Shown here: positions 17,633 to 25,319 of the stretch, piece by piece
Layout of the letters: every line of letters begins with the position of its first letter
Position numbering within the stretch: the stretch's first letter is position 1
DNA from: Mycobacterium shigaense
Lineage (GTDB): Bacteria; Actinomycetota; Actinomycetes; Mycobacteriales; Mycobacteriaceae
Length of the DNA stretch: 64,000 nucleotides
Direction of reading: 5' to 3'
Assembly (NCBI RefSeq): GCF_002356315.1
Contig: NZ_AP018164.1
Coordinates: 2,666,001 to 2,730,000, forward strand
Program-made: the position numbers and the translations under genes
The notes under the pieces: model-generated
Database searches by the model: none
What the model was told of the DNA's origin: nothing
The model's input: the letters and a program-made list of their open reading frames with translations, nothing else

Positions 17633-18547
17633 ATGTCTTCAGCCTCTGCCGATGGCCGTATTGAGCAAAACCTGCTGGCCGGGCAAACCGCGGCGGTATC
17701 CGGCGGCAGCCGCGGAATCGGTCGCGCCGTCGCCGAACTTCTCGGTCGGCTGGGCGCCGCGGTGGTGGTCAACGGGCGCGATGCCGGCGCCGTGGACGAG
17801 ACCGTCGCGGCCATTGCGGCGTCCGGTGGGCGAGCCGTTCCGCTGGTGGGCGCCGCGGACGAGGAGGCCGTCGCCACCGCGCTCATCGACGCATGCACCG
17901 ACACATTCGGCCGGTTGGACATTCTGGTCAATTGCGCCGGCGTCGCCGAACCACAAGGCTCCTCGATCCTGGACATCTCGCCTGCCGATTTCGACCGCCT
18001 GATCGGCGCCCACCTGGGCACGGCGTTTCACACCTGCCGCGTCGCCGCACGCCGGATGGCTGCACAGGAGCACGGGTCGATCATCAACACCAGCTCGGTC
18101 GCCTTCCTCGGCGACTACGGCGGCACCGGCTATCCCGCGGGCAAGGGAGCCGTCAACGCGCTGACGATGGCCATCGCCGCGGAGCTGAAATCCTCCGGCG
18201 TGCGCGCCAACGTGGTGTGCCCGGGCGCGAAAACCCGGTTGTCCACCGGCGTGGAATACCAGCAGCACATCGCCGACCTGCACCGCCGCGGGTTGCTCGA
18301 CGACGTAACCATGCGAGCGTCGCTGGACAGCGCCCCGCCCGAGTTCGTCGCCCCGGTCTACGCCTACCTGGCCAGCGACCTGGCGCACGACGTGACAGGC
18401 CAAATCCTGGTTGCCGCAGGTGGATTCGTCGGCCGGTTCGATCGCCCGACCCCGTCACTGCTGGGGTACCGCGACCATCATGGCGCCCAGCCTTGGTCGG
18501 TGCGGGACCTGCATAAGATGATCGGCTCGACACCTTCCGGGAAATAG
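17633..18547 (+). CDS. Short-chain dehydrogenase/reductase (SDR)
   Basis: A 304-residue classical SDR. The cofactor motif is AVSGGSRGIGRAVAELLG (GxxxGxG), then LVNCAGVAEP (NAG-type), SIINTSSVAFLGDYGGTGYPAGKGAVNAL with catalytic Ser, Tyr and Lys (YPAGK), and VVCPGAKTRLSTG. The ~30-residue C-terminal extension after GQILVAAGGFVGRFDRP resembles the C-terminal part of hydroxysteroid or lipid-acting SDRs in actinobacteria. Substrate is unknown. It stands alone, is divergent from a SigF-like sigma factor, and has a candidate SigF promoter directly before its ATG, which would make it a general-stress gene. Confidence 0.87.
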   Translation: MSSASADGRIEQNLLAGQTAAVSGGSRGIGRAVAELLGRLGAAVVVNGRDAGAVDETVAAIAASGGRAVPLVGAADEEAVATALIDACTDTFGRLDILVNCAGVAEPQGSSILDISPADFDRLIGAHLGTAFHTCRVAARRMAAQEHGSIINTSSVAFLGDYGGTGYPAGKGAVNALTMAIAAELKSSGVRANVVCPGAKTRLSTGVEYQQHIADLHRRGLLDDVTMRASLDSAPPEFVAPVYAYLASDLAHDVTGQILVAAGGFVGRFDRPTPSLLGYRDHHGAQPWSVRDLHKMIGSTPSGK

Positions 18548-18611
18548 AGCAGCTTCAGCATCGCGATCCGGCATCCGGCGCGCTCGTGGGGCAGCCCGCG
18601 CGTGCCCACTC

Positions 18612-19118
18612 CTAGCGGTCCCGCGCGCTCAGCCACGCCGTGAGTTGATCGGGCGTGTGAAATCGGAGCACCGACAACCACCTTCCGGAAGAGTCGGCCG
18701 GAAACAACGCGGCACCTTCATACCCGCGGAGAGCCGAACCGGTACGTGTCAAATTGCTTTGTGCCGCGATGAATTCCGCCTCTTCGCCGGGTGGCACGCG
18801 GTGCCAGCGGACACCGGCGGGCGGCGGTTGGTCGCGGTGCAGCACGAGATCGGCAGAGCGCCGCCAGCGGCCGTCGGCTTCACCCTCGCTGAGTATCGAT
18901 TTGCGTTGCGCGCTGTCCAGCCGGCCCTCGAGGAAATTTGCGTTGGTGAAAGAAACCTCGACGGCCCAATCCCATTGCGCGGTTGGCCGGATCGATTCTC
19001 GCGCGCTCAGGTGTCCGGCCGACCGGCGGGCGGAAGCCAGGTATTTGATCACCCACTGGCCGAACCCATCGGGGTCGGACGGCGGGTAGAAGATCGTGAT
19101 CGCGGCGACAGCAGTCAT
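18612..19118 (-). CDS. Putative dimeric alpha-beta barrel (ABM-like) protein
   Basis: A 168-residue protein that seems to contain two ferredoxin-like halves. The first (AVAAITIFYPPSDPDGFGQWVIKYLASARRSAGHLSAR) has the layout of an antibiotic-biosynthesis-monooxygenase (ABM) domain, including WAVEVSFTNANFLEGRLDS. The second half has WHRVPPGEEAEFIAAQSNLTRTGSALRGYEGAALF and WLSVLRFHTPDQLTAWLS, again the beta-alpha-beta plus WxxxxxF/H layout. Such fused ABM pairs bind or oxidise small hydrophobic molecules without metal. The exact role is unknown. It converges on the SDR gene and diverges from the YbjQ-like gene. Confidence 0.6.
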   Translation of the reverse strand: MTAVAAITIFYPPSDPDGFGQWVIKYLASARRSAGHLSARESIRPTAQWDWAVEVSFTNANFLEGRLDSAQRKSILSEGEADGRWRRSADLVLHRDQPPPAGVRWHRVPPGEEAEFIAAQSNLTRTGSALRGYEGAALFPADSSGRWLSVLRFHTPDQLTAWLSARDR

Positions 19119-19302
19119 GTCGGGTGGTTACCCCGATATTCGCTCGCCGCGCCGGTGTCGGTGCACGACAAATGCGACACCCCGGCCTGCCGCCGAGCAC
19201 GTCCGTCGTCGTTCGCCCTTCCCATGGACGACGTCGCACGTTATGCATGTGGACGACACTCGCACGTCCTACGCTGTGCGGGAATCGCAGAAGGGTGTGA
19301 CG

Positions 19303-20088
19303 ATGCAACCGAACCCGCTCGACCCGGTGGCCAGCGAACGACTCTCACACGCCGGGAAGGTGTTCACCTCCGATCTCTCGATCAACGAATTCGCCTTGCT
19401 GCATGGCGCGGGCTTCGAACCGGTCGAGCTTGTGATGGGCGTTTCCGTCTATCACGTCGGCTACCAGTTCACCGGCATCAGGCAGCAATCGGAACTGCCG
19501 GTGTTGACCGACGCGACGTATCGCGCGCGCTGGAACGCGATGTCGAGGATGCAGGCCGAGGCCGATTCACTCGGCGCCGACGGTGTCGTCGGCGTCCGGC
19601 TCGACTGGCGCCATCAGGGCGAGGGCGAGCACCTCGAGTTCATCGCGGTCGGAACCGCCGTCCGCTACACCCCGAAACCGGGTGCCTTTCGCCGCCCGAA
19701 TGGGCAGGCATTCTCCAGCCACCTGTCCGGCCAGGATTTGACCACCCTGCTGCGATCAGGATATGCCCCACTGGCGTTCGTGATGGGTAATTGCGTGTTC
19801 CACGTTGCGGTGCAAGGGTTTATGACGATGCTCAAGCAGGCGGGACGCAACGCCGAGATGCCGCAGTGGACGCAGGGCAGCTACCAATCCAGGGAGCTGG
19901 CGATGTCCCGCATGCAGGCCGAGGCCGAGCGCGACGGGGCAACCGGCATCGTGGGTGTGCACTTCGCGATTTCGAACTACGCCTGGGGACATCACACGGT
20001 CGAGTTCTACGTGGCCGGCACGGCGGTGCGCCGCCACAGCGAACCGCAAACCATCACACCGTCGTTCGTGCTCCCGATGGGCGATTGA
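19303..20088 (+). CDS. Tandem YbjQ/DUF74-like protein
   Basis: A 261-residue protein made of two copies of one module. Each has a start like FTSDLSINEFALLHGAGFEPVELVMGVSVYHVG / SGQDLTTLLRSGYAPLAFVMGNCVFHVA. Each then has an AMSRMQAEADSLGADGVVGVRL / AMSRMQAEAERDGATGIVGVHF helix and ends with EFIAVGTAVRY / EFYVAGTAVRR. The R-M-Q-A-E-A-x-x-x-G-A-x-G-x-V-G-V signature is that of the YbjQ (DUF74) family, normally ~110 residues and pentameric; here two units are fused. The biochemical role of the family is unknown. ATG 19303 was chosen over the upstream ATG at 19246 because GAAGGGTG precedes it. Its stop overlaps the next ATG as TGATG, so the next gene is translationally coupled. Confidence 0.75.
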   Translation: MQPNPLDPVASERLSHAGKVFTSDLSINEFALLHGAGFEPVELVMGVSVYHVGYQFTGIRQQSELPVLTDATYRARWNAMSRMQAEADSLGADGVVGVRLDWRHQGEGEHLEFIAVGTAVRYTPKPGAFRRPNGQAFSSHLSGQDLTTLLRSGYAPLAFVMGNCVFHVAVQGFMTMLKQAGRNAEMPQWTQGSYQSRELAMSRMQAEAERDGATGIVGVHFAISNYAWGHHTVEFYVAGTAVRRHSEPQTITPSFVLPMGD

Positions 20089-20459
20089 TGACCGGATTCG
20101 ACCCCGACCGCGTCAGCCGTGCGATCGGAGCGGCGTTGTCCGGGCCCGGGGGAGTGGGCATGGTCGTCCGGGTCTTCTGCGGAATCCCAGGAGTGGCTCG
20201 CACCCCGGCACGGCGTGGCCTGTTCCGGTCGCAACCCGAACGGGTCCAGATCGGCGACTGGCGCTATGAGCTCACCCCGGACGGTCGCCTCGGGGCCGCT
20301 CACGTCGTCGGCGGGATCGCGCTGGCCGAGGAGGTGCTCGCCGCCGCGGCCGTCGGCCCGCACATCGCCCGCGCGCTCGGGCAGGTGGTGGCTCACTACG
20401 GCCCGACCATCATGCCCAACGTCGACGCGGCGCTCGAAGTTCTCGAGACCGGCACCTAG
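20088..20459 (+). CDS. DUF5073-like small conserved protein
   Basis: A 123-residue protein, coupled by a TGATG overlap to the YbjQ-like gene. It is a single compact domain: FDPDRVSRAIGAALSGPGGVGMV, RVFCGIPGVARTPARRGLFRSQPER, IGDWRYELTPDGRLGAAHVVGGIALAEEVL and a C-terminal helix HIARALGQVVAHYG. No catalytic motif is evident. I believe it matches the mycobacterial DUF5073 family, whose function is unknown. Co-translation with the tandem YbjQ protein suggests they act together. Confidence 0.65.
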   Translation: MTGFDPDRVSRAIGAALSGPGGVGMVVRVFCGIPGVARTPARRGLFRSQPERVQIGDWRYELTPDGRLGAAHVVGGIALAEEVLAAAAVGPHIARALGQVVAHYGPTIMPNVDAALEVLETGT

Positions 20460-20537
20460 GGAATAGCTAAGCTCTGCAGAGGTTTTCGTTATCTGCCGAG
20501 CCGCGGAGCGTCGATGAACAACACGCCGGGCCGGCCG

Positions 20538-21296
20538 TCAGGCCACCGGTCCCGGTGGCGGTCCCGGGTTGTGCGGCACCAGTAGTCCGCGCGACTGCGC
20601 CGGAGCCGGCGACGGGGGAGTCGCCAGCGCGATCCGCCCGGCGGCGAAATCCGCCGCTTGATCGATCATCCCCGCCTGCTGGTATTGCCGATGGGCGGAG
20701 AAATCGCCCGACCCCCCGCAGACCGGGTCGTTGGGGGCGCACAATTCGATCGCCTTGGGCGCGTAAAGGGGCCCGACCGAGACGGCGGGTTGATTGATGA
20801 ACCTCATAAACTGGGGCGACGGCGTCCCGAACAGCGCGACCGCGGCCACGTGGTTGGCGACGTCGGCCGGCATCGGCTGCAGGCCCTGGCCGAGGCTCGT
20901 CCCGGACGGGACCTGACTAGCGGTCACAAAGCCCATCACGGCCGCGCCCTGGGAGTAACCGCCCAGCACCATCATGGTTTTGGGACAACTGACCGCCATC
21001 TGCTCGACGTGAGTGCCCGCGTCGGTAATGCCGTCGACGGCTCTGGGAAAGTCCATCGACGCCGGGTAGTTGACCGGATAAACGCCCACCGACTTCGCGC
21101 CGAGATGTGCGCGCACCGCCTCGGCGAAACCCTCACCGACGTCGCCCAGACCGGGCGCCTCGTCGGTGCCCCGGGGGAAGACGACCTCGACATCGGGGCA
21201 CGGCTCGGCAGATGCGGCGGGGATTGGGGCAATCAGCATCGCCCAGGTTTGCGCTGCAGCGAAACCGAGCAATGGTGGGAGGGCATACGCCTTCAC
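20538..21296 (-). CDS. Cutinase family secreted serine esterase
   Basis: A 252-residue exported alpha/beta hydrolase. The signal peptide MKAYALPPLLGFAAAQTWAM... ends near ASA-EPCPD. The mature enzyme has the cutinase GYSQG nucleophile elbow (VLGGYSQGAAV), the catalytic Asp in CAPNDPVCGGSG between the two disulfide Cys, and the His in FSAHRQY. The first disulfide pair is EPCPDVEVVF with AVSCPKTM. Mycobacterial cutinase-like proteins act as lipases, phospholipases or trehalose-dimycolate esterases at the cell envelope rather than on cutin. The C-terminus is Pro-rich. It stands alone between convergent DUF5073-like and co-directional TetR genes. Confidence 0.9.
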   Translation of the reverse strand: MKAYALPPLLGFAAAQTWAMLIAPIPAASAEPCPDVEVVFPRGTDEAPGLGDVGEGFAEAVRAHLGAKSVGVYPVNYPASMDFPRAVDGITDAGTHVEQMAVSCPKTMMVLGGYSQGAAVMGFVTASQVPSGTSLGQGLQPMPADVANHVAAVALFGTPSPQFMRFINQPAVSVGPLYAPKAIELCAPNDPVCGGSGDFSAHRQYQQAGMIDQAADFAAGRIALATPPSPAPAQSRGLLVPHNPGPPPGPVA

Positions 21297-21378
21297 GTGT
21301 CGAATTTTGTCACATTTTCACCGTGCCCGCGCGGTGCCGATTCCCGCGTCAATCGCGCGCGTTATTTCTTGTAGCTCA

Positions 21379-21414
21379 ACTACTTTGGTACCTACGACTA
21401 CTTTGGTATCTACG
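21379..21414. repeat. Two tandem 18-bp repeats at the 3' end of the TetR gene
   Basis: ACTACTTTGGTACCTACG (21379-21396) is followed at once by ACTACTTTGGTATCTACG (21397-21414), differing at one base. The second unit covers the TetR stop codon (21410-21412). It is probably a small minisatellite. Confidence 0.7.
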
Positions 21415-22078
21415 ACGCCGCCGACGGCCGCCGTCGGACGCGGGGCTCGAGCAGCCGCAGCGGTTCCATCGCCTGGGCAAGTTGCGGATAGGCAATCGCC
21501 GGGCCGATCCACCGGATCAGGTACCGCCGAAGATCCGCGCCGCTGCGCGGGGGCCGACCGGGATCCGCCAGGAACGAGTGCAACAACCGAAGAGTGAATT
21601 CGTTCAGCTCGTCCAACCCCGCGTCGTCGAAACCGTACTGCTGCCAATCGATATCGAAGCGATGCAGCATCGAACGCCCGAAGGCCAGCGCAGTGTCGGA
21701 AACGATGGAGACCACCTGACCGCCACGATGGCGCCGGTTGAGCACCAGTTCGAGTTGGTTGTCGGAAGCCAGCTGCTCGACTGCGAATGCGAAACTTTCG
21801 GTCACGGCGAGGACGGGATCGGTGATGCCCTTGAGATGGGCTGCCAGATGGTCGAGGAAGCCGTCGGCCGACCGCATCGCACTCGCCACCAGCAACGCCT
21901 CGGTGCCCGGGAAATACCGGTACACGGTCTGCCGGGTCACGCCCAGCGCGCGGGCGACGTCCGCGATCCGCATGGCCGAACCGCGTTCATCGATGATCTT
22001 GTCCGCCGCATTGAGGATTCGCTCGATGGCCTCCTCATCGGACGCGGGCGTATTGCCTCCCCAGCCGTGACTGCGCAT
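21410..22078 (-). CDS. TetR/AcrR family transcriptional regulator
   Basis: A 222-residue TetR protein. The DNA-binding domain is at residues 15-65: ERILNAADKIIDERGSAMRIADVARALGVTRQTVYRYFPGTEALLVA, with the standard VTRQTVYRYF recognition helix. The C-terminal helical domain is AFAVEQLASDNQLELVLNRRHRGG followed by LHRFDIDWQQYGFDDAGLDELNEFTLRLLHSF. It diverges from the D-aminoacylase-like amidohydrolase at 22260. The spacer between them contains two copies of GCTAAAT-C/G-AT 19 bp apart (22118-22146), a plausible operator. It most likely regulates itself and the amidohydrolase. Confidence 0.85.
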   Translation of the reverse strand: MRSHGWGGNTPASDEEAIERILNAADKIIDERGSAMRIADVARALGVTRQTVYRYFPGTEALLVASAMRSADGFLDHLAAHLKGITDPVLAVTESFAFAVEQLASDNQLELVLNRRHRGGQVVSIVSDTALAFGRSMLHRFDIDWQQYGFDDAGLDELNEFTLRLLHSFLADPGRPPRSGADLRRYLIRWIGPAIAYPQLAQAMEPLRLLEPRVRRRPSAAS

Positions 22079-22117
22079 GGTCAGCGAGCCGTTGACGGGC
22101 CGTAGATCATCATCACG

Positions 22118-22146
22118 GCTAAATCATATCGTCGCAGCTAAATGAT
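22118..22146. promoter_or_regulatory. Direct repeat, candidate TetR operator
   Basis: GCTAAATCAT (22118-22127) and GCTAAATGAT (22137-22146) are 10-bp direct repeats with one mismatch and 19-bp spacing. They lie 40-68 nt before the TetR start and ~115-140 nt before the divergent amidohydrolase. Confidence 0.35.
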
Positions 22147-22259
22147 CGTTGCCGGCGCGCGCAACCGCCGGTTACTCGCTGCGCTCGAAGCCCGTGAACC
22201 CACGGCGAGACATGTTGCTGATTGTGTATGATCACTGCAACATCAGGGAGGCGCCAGAC

Positions 22260-24026
22260 GTGCAGTACGACACCGTGATCATCAACGGGCGCTGGTTCGA
22301 CGGAACTGGCGCGCCGTCCGCTGTCCGCAATGTCGGCGTCCGCGACGGGCGCGTCGCCACCATCACCGACCGAGCCCTGGACACGGCGGGCGCCGACGTC
22401 GTCGACGCGACGGGGCAGTGGGTGATCCCCGGAATCATCGACATTCACACCCACTACGACATCGAAACGCTCTGTGAGCCGGCGCTTTCGGAGTCGCTGC
22501 GGCACGGCGTGACGACGGTGATGTTGGGTTCTTGCTCGCTGTCCACGGTCTACCTCGACAACGTCGACGCCGGCGATATCTTCGGCCGGGTGGAGGCGAT
22601 CCCGCGGCGTTATGTGATCGAGCAACTCGACCGGGCACGCACCTGGAACAGCCCGAAGGAATACGTCGCCGCCCTCGAGCGGCTGAACCTGGGCCCCAAC
22701 GTCGCGGCGTTCATCGGCCACTCCGACATGCGGTCGGCGACGATGGGGCTGGACCGGGCCACTCGCAAGGACATTCGCCCGACGGCATCGGAGCTCGCCC
22801 GGATGGAGTCGATGCTTGCGGAGGCACTCGACGAGGGCTTCGTCGGCCTGTCCTCGCAACAGCTGTTGTTCGACAAGCTCGACGGTGAGGTCTGCCGGTC
22901 GCGGACCCTGCCGTCGACCTACGCCAAGCCACGCGAACTGCGTCGCCTCAACGCAATCCTGCGGCGCCGCAACAAGGTTCTGCAGTCCGGCCCCGACATC
23001 AAGAATCCGTTCTCCGTTGTTTCTCAGCTGGCCACGTCGCTGGGGGTGGGACGGCGCCGATTGAAGACCAGTCTGCTCTCGGCCGCCGACGTCAAGTCGT
23101 TGCCGCCGGTCATCTACCTGATGGAGGCGGCGGCGCGGGTGGTCAACGCCCTGGGCGGCGACTTCCGCTGGAAGCACCTGCCGGTGCCGTTCGAGGTCTA
23201 TGCCGACGGGATTTCGCTGGTCATCTTCGAAGAATTCGGCTCGGGCGCCGCCGCGCTGCACCTGCAGGACGAGATCGCCCGCAACGCCTTAATGCGCGAC
23301 GAAGACTACCGGCGGCAATTCCGGAAGGACTACGACCAGAAATACGGGCCGCGGGTGTGGCACCGCGACTTTTTCGACGCCGAAATAGTGGCGTGCCCGG
23401 ACGCATCGGTGGTGGGCAAGTCGTTCGGCCAGGTGGGTCTGGACCGCGGCGGCCTGCATCCCGTCGACGCCTTCCTCGATCTGGTGCTCGAGCACGGCGA
23501 GGCTTTGCGCTGGCGCACGACGATCTCCAATCACCGGCCCGAGCTGTTGAAGAAGCTGGCGCAGAGCCCGAACGTACAGATGGGGTTCTCCGACGCGGGT
23601 GCTCACCTGCGCAACATGGCGTTCTACAACTCCGGCCTGCGCCTGCTGCGGCACGCGCATGACGCCCAGAAGCAGGGCACGCCGTTCCTGTCGATCGAGC
23701 GGGCGGTGCACCGGCTGACGGGCGAGCTGGGTGCCTGGTACGGCATCGACGCGGGCACGCTGCGCGAAGGCGACCGCGCCGACATCGTCGTGGTCGACCC
23801 GGACAAGCTCGACGACTCCGTGGATGCCTATGCCGAGCATCCGGTCGAGTCCTACGGCGGAATGTCGCGGATGGTCAATCGCAACGACGACACCATTCGC
23901 AGGGTGTTCGTATCCGGCCACCTGGTCTTCGGCGGCGGCCAGGCCGCGCCGACGCTCGGCAAGCAGCGGTTCGGCCAATTCCTGCGGGCCGACCAGGCCG
24001 CCCGGTCGCTGTCGCCCGCGGTCTGA
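22260..24026 (+). CDS. N-acyl-D-amino-acid deacylase-like amidohydrolase
   Basis: A 588-residue amidohydrolase-superfamily enzyme of the D-aminoacylase (amidohydrolase 3) group. It begins QYDTVIINGRWFDGTGAP and has the metal-binding HxH in IPGIIDIHTHYDIE. HGVTTVMLGSCSLS, FIGHSDMRSATMG, and GFSDAGAHLRNMAFYN with the catalytic Asp near the C-terminus follow. AVHRLTGELGAWYGIDAGTLREGDRADIVVVDPDKL is the typical end of the barrel. GTG 22260 is supported by AGGGAGG 10 nt upstream; an in-frame ATG at 22212 is possible. Many mycobacterial members are annotated as N-acyl-D-amino-acid deacylases, but the real substrates are unknown. It is divergent from, and probably controlled by, the TetR protein. 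Confidence 0.85.
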   Translation: MQYDTVIINGRWFDGTGAPSAVRNVGVRDGRVATITDRALDTAGADVVDATGQWVIPGIIDIHTHYDIETLCEPALSESLRHGVTTVMLGSCSLSTVYLDNVDAGDIFGRVEAIPRRYVIEQLDRARTWNSPKEYVAALERLNLGPNVAAFIGHSDMRSATMGLDRATRKDIRPTASELARMESMLAEALDEGFVGLSSQQLLFDKLDGEVCRSRTLPSTYAKPRELRRLNAILRRRNKVLQSGPDIKNPFSVVSQLATSLGVGRRRLKTSLLSAADVKSLPPVIYLMEAAARVVNALGGDFRWKHLPVPFEVYADGISLVIFEEFGSGAAALHLQDEIARNALMRDEDYRRQFRKDYDQKYGPRVWHRDFFDAEIVACPDASVVGKSFGQVGLDRGGLHPVDAFLDLVLEHGEALRWRTTISNHRPELLKKLAQSPNVQMGFSDAGAHLRNMAFYNSGLRLLRHAHDAQKQGTPFLSIERAVHRLTGELGAWYGIDAGTLREGDRADIVVVDPDKLDDSVDAYAEHPVESYGGMSRMVNRNDDTIRRVFVSGHLVFGGGQAAPTLGKQRFGQFLRADQAARSLSPAV

Positions 24027-24032
24027 ACGTTG

Positions 24033-24632
24033 TCAGCCGGCCGGGGCGGCTAGAATCAGGTTGACTGCCTCGTCGAGCCGACCGGCGATCTCCTCGTAGC
24101 GGACGAACCGGGCCGTCATCAGCGCACCGGCGAACATCATCTGCAGCGTGGATTTGACCGTACGCGGCCAGCCCGGGCCCAGCGCGGCCCCGATTCGCCG
24201 AGCCACCTCCTCGCCGATCTGCTCGCGCAGCGGCTGGACCGCCGGGTCGTCGGCCATCAAGGCCGCCCCGCACGCCACCGACAACTCGGGTTCGTCGGCG
24301 ACGGCGACGGCCATGTCGCGCAGGGTGGCACTCACCCGGGTCGTGGTGGCGACGTTGACGTCGGTGTGCAACGGAAGCGCGCGCAGGAAGCGCAGATACA
24401 CCGCGGCGACAAGTGCGCTCTTCGACGGGAAGTAGGTGTAGGCGCTCGCCGGTGAGACCCCGGCGCGGCCCGCGACCGCACGCATCGTCAAGTTGGCGTA
24501 GGACGACTCGCGCAGCTCCGCCAAACCGGCGTCGAGGATCTTGCGGATGGTCTGCGCCGGCCGGCGGTCCGACCGGCGGGTGGCGCCGACGGCGGTCACC
24601 GCCCCGTTCGGCGATGTCACATCTCTAGACAC
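24033..24632 (-). CDS. TetR/AcrR family transcriptional regulator
   Basis: A ~199-residue TetR protein. The N-terminal domain is AQTIRKILDAGLAELRESSYANLTMRAVAGRAGVSPASAYTYFPSKSALVAAVYLRFL, with the full V-A-x-x-A-G-V-S-x-x-x-x-Y-x-Y-F-x-x-K signature. The C-terminal domain has LSVACGAALMADDPAVQPLREQIGEEVARRIG. The frame is open 34 codons further; GTG 24632 or GTG 24620 gives a normal N-terminus. It diverges from the methyltransferase gene at 24767 and converges, 6 nt apart, on the amidohydrolase. Targets are not evident. Confidence 0.85.
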   Translation of the reverse strand: MSRDVTSPNGAVTAVGATRRSDRRPAQTIRKILDAGLAELRESSYANLTMRAVAGRAGVSPASAYTYFPSKSALVAAVYLRFLRALPLHTDVNVATTTRVSATLRDMAVAVADEPELSVACGAALMADDPAVQPLREQIGEEVARRIGAALGPGWPRTVKSTLQMMFAGALMTARFVRYEEIAGRLDEAVNLILAAPAG

Positions 24633-24766
24633 TGGGCCAGTGTAGGAATCGGCGGCACCGCAGCCAAGATGACCTGTCGTCTCCGCGTAACCCGGTCTTC
24701 CGTAGCCCCCGAACTGACAGCTGTCCAGAAACATGTGCGCAACCGGCCGCCGATTTTTAAGGTGGC

Positions 24767-25315
24767 GTGGTGACCGATGCGGACCGCGCGCGCTGGGATG
24801 AGCGCTACGCGGGCGAGGGACCAGCGCCGATCGGGGCGATCGCGCCCCCCGACACCTTCGCTGCCCACGTCGATGCGTTCCCCGGCGCGGGACAGGCCCT
24901 CGATCTGGCGTGCGGTCGGGGACTCGGCTCGGTCTGGCTGGCCCGGCGCGGGTTGAACGTATGGGGCCTGGACGTCTCCGGGACGGCGATCGGCCAGGCC
25001 CGAGATCTGGCCCGGCGCAGCGGAATTGCGGGTCGCTGCCGCTTCAACGTCGCCGACCTCGACCAGGGCCTGCCAGCCGGGCCGCCCGTCGATGTCTTGC
25101 TATGCCACAAGTTTCGGGACCGCCGGCTCGACGACGCCCTGATCGAGCGTCTGGTGCCGGGCGGACTGCTGGCGATCGCCGCTCTGAGCGAAGTGGGCGC
25201 CGCGCCGGGCCCGTTCCGGGCGGTGGCCGGTGAGCTGGCCGCCGCCTTCGCCGAACTCGAGGTCATCGCCGCCGGCGAAGGCGACGGCCTCGCATGGCTG
25301 CTGGCGCGCCGCTGA
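24767..25315 (+). CDS. Class I SAM-dependent methyltransferase
   Basis: A 182-residue Rossmann methyltransferase. Motif I is ALDLACGRGLGSVWLARRG, motif II is VWGLDVSGTAIGQARDLAR, and the acidic post-motif region is CRFNVADLDQGLPAGPPVDVLLCHKFRD with LVPGGLLAIAALSE after it. The N-terminal WDERYAGEG is typical of the thiopurine/tellurite-resistance-like small methyltransferase group. Substrate is unknown. Starts at 24767 and 24770 (GTG GTG) are equally possible. It is convergent with the helicase, 5 nt apart. Confidence 0.82.
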   Translation: MVTDADRARWDERYAGEGPAPIGAIAPPDTFAAHVDAFPGAGQALDLACGRGLGSVWLARRGLNVWGLDVSGTAIGQARDLARRSGIAGRCRFNVADLDQGLPAGPPVDVLLCHKFRDRRLDDALIERLVPGGLLAIAALSEVGAAPGPFRAVAGELAAAFAELEVIAAGEGDGLAWLLARR

Positions 25316-25319
25316 GCGC

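Noticed and set aside
21297..21409. Possible CRISPR or insertion-sequence end suggested by the tandem 18-bp units
   Set aside because: Only two units without spacers, no cas genes, no terminal inverted repeats and no transposase nearby.
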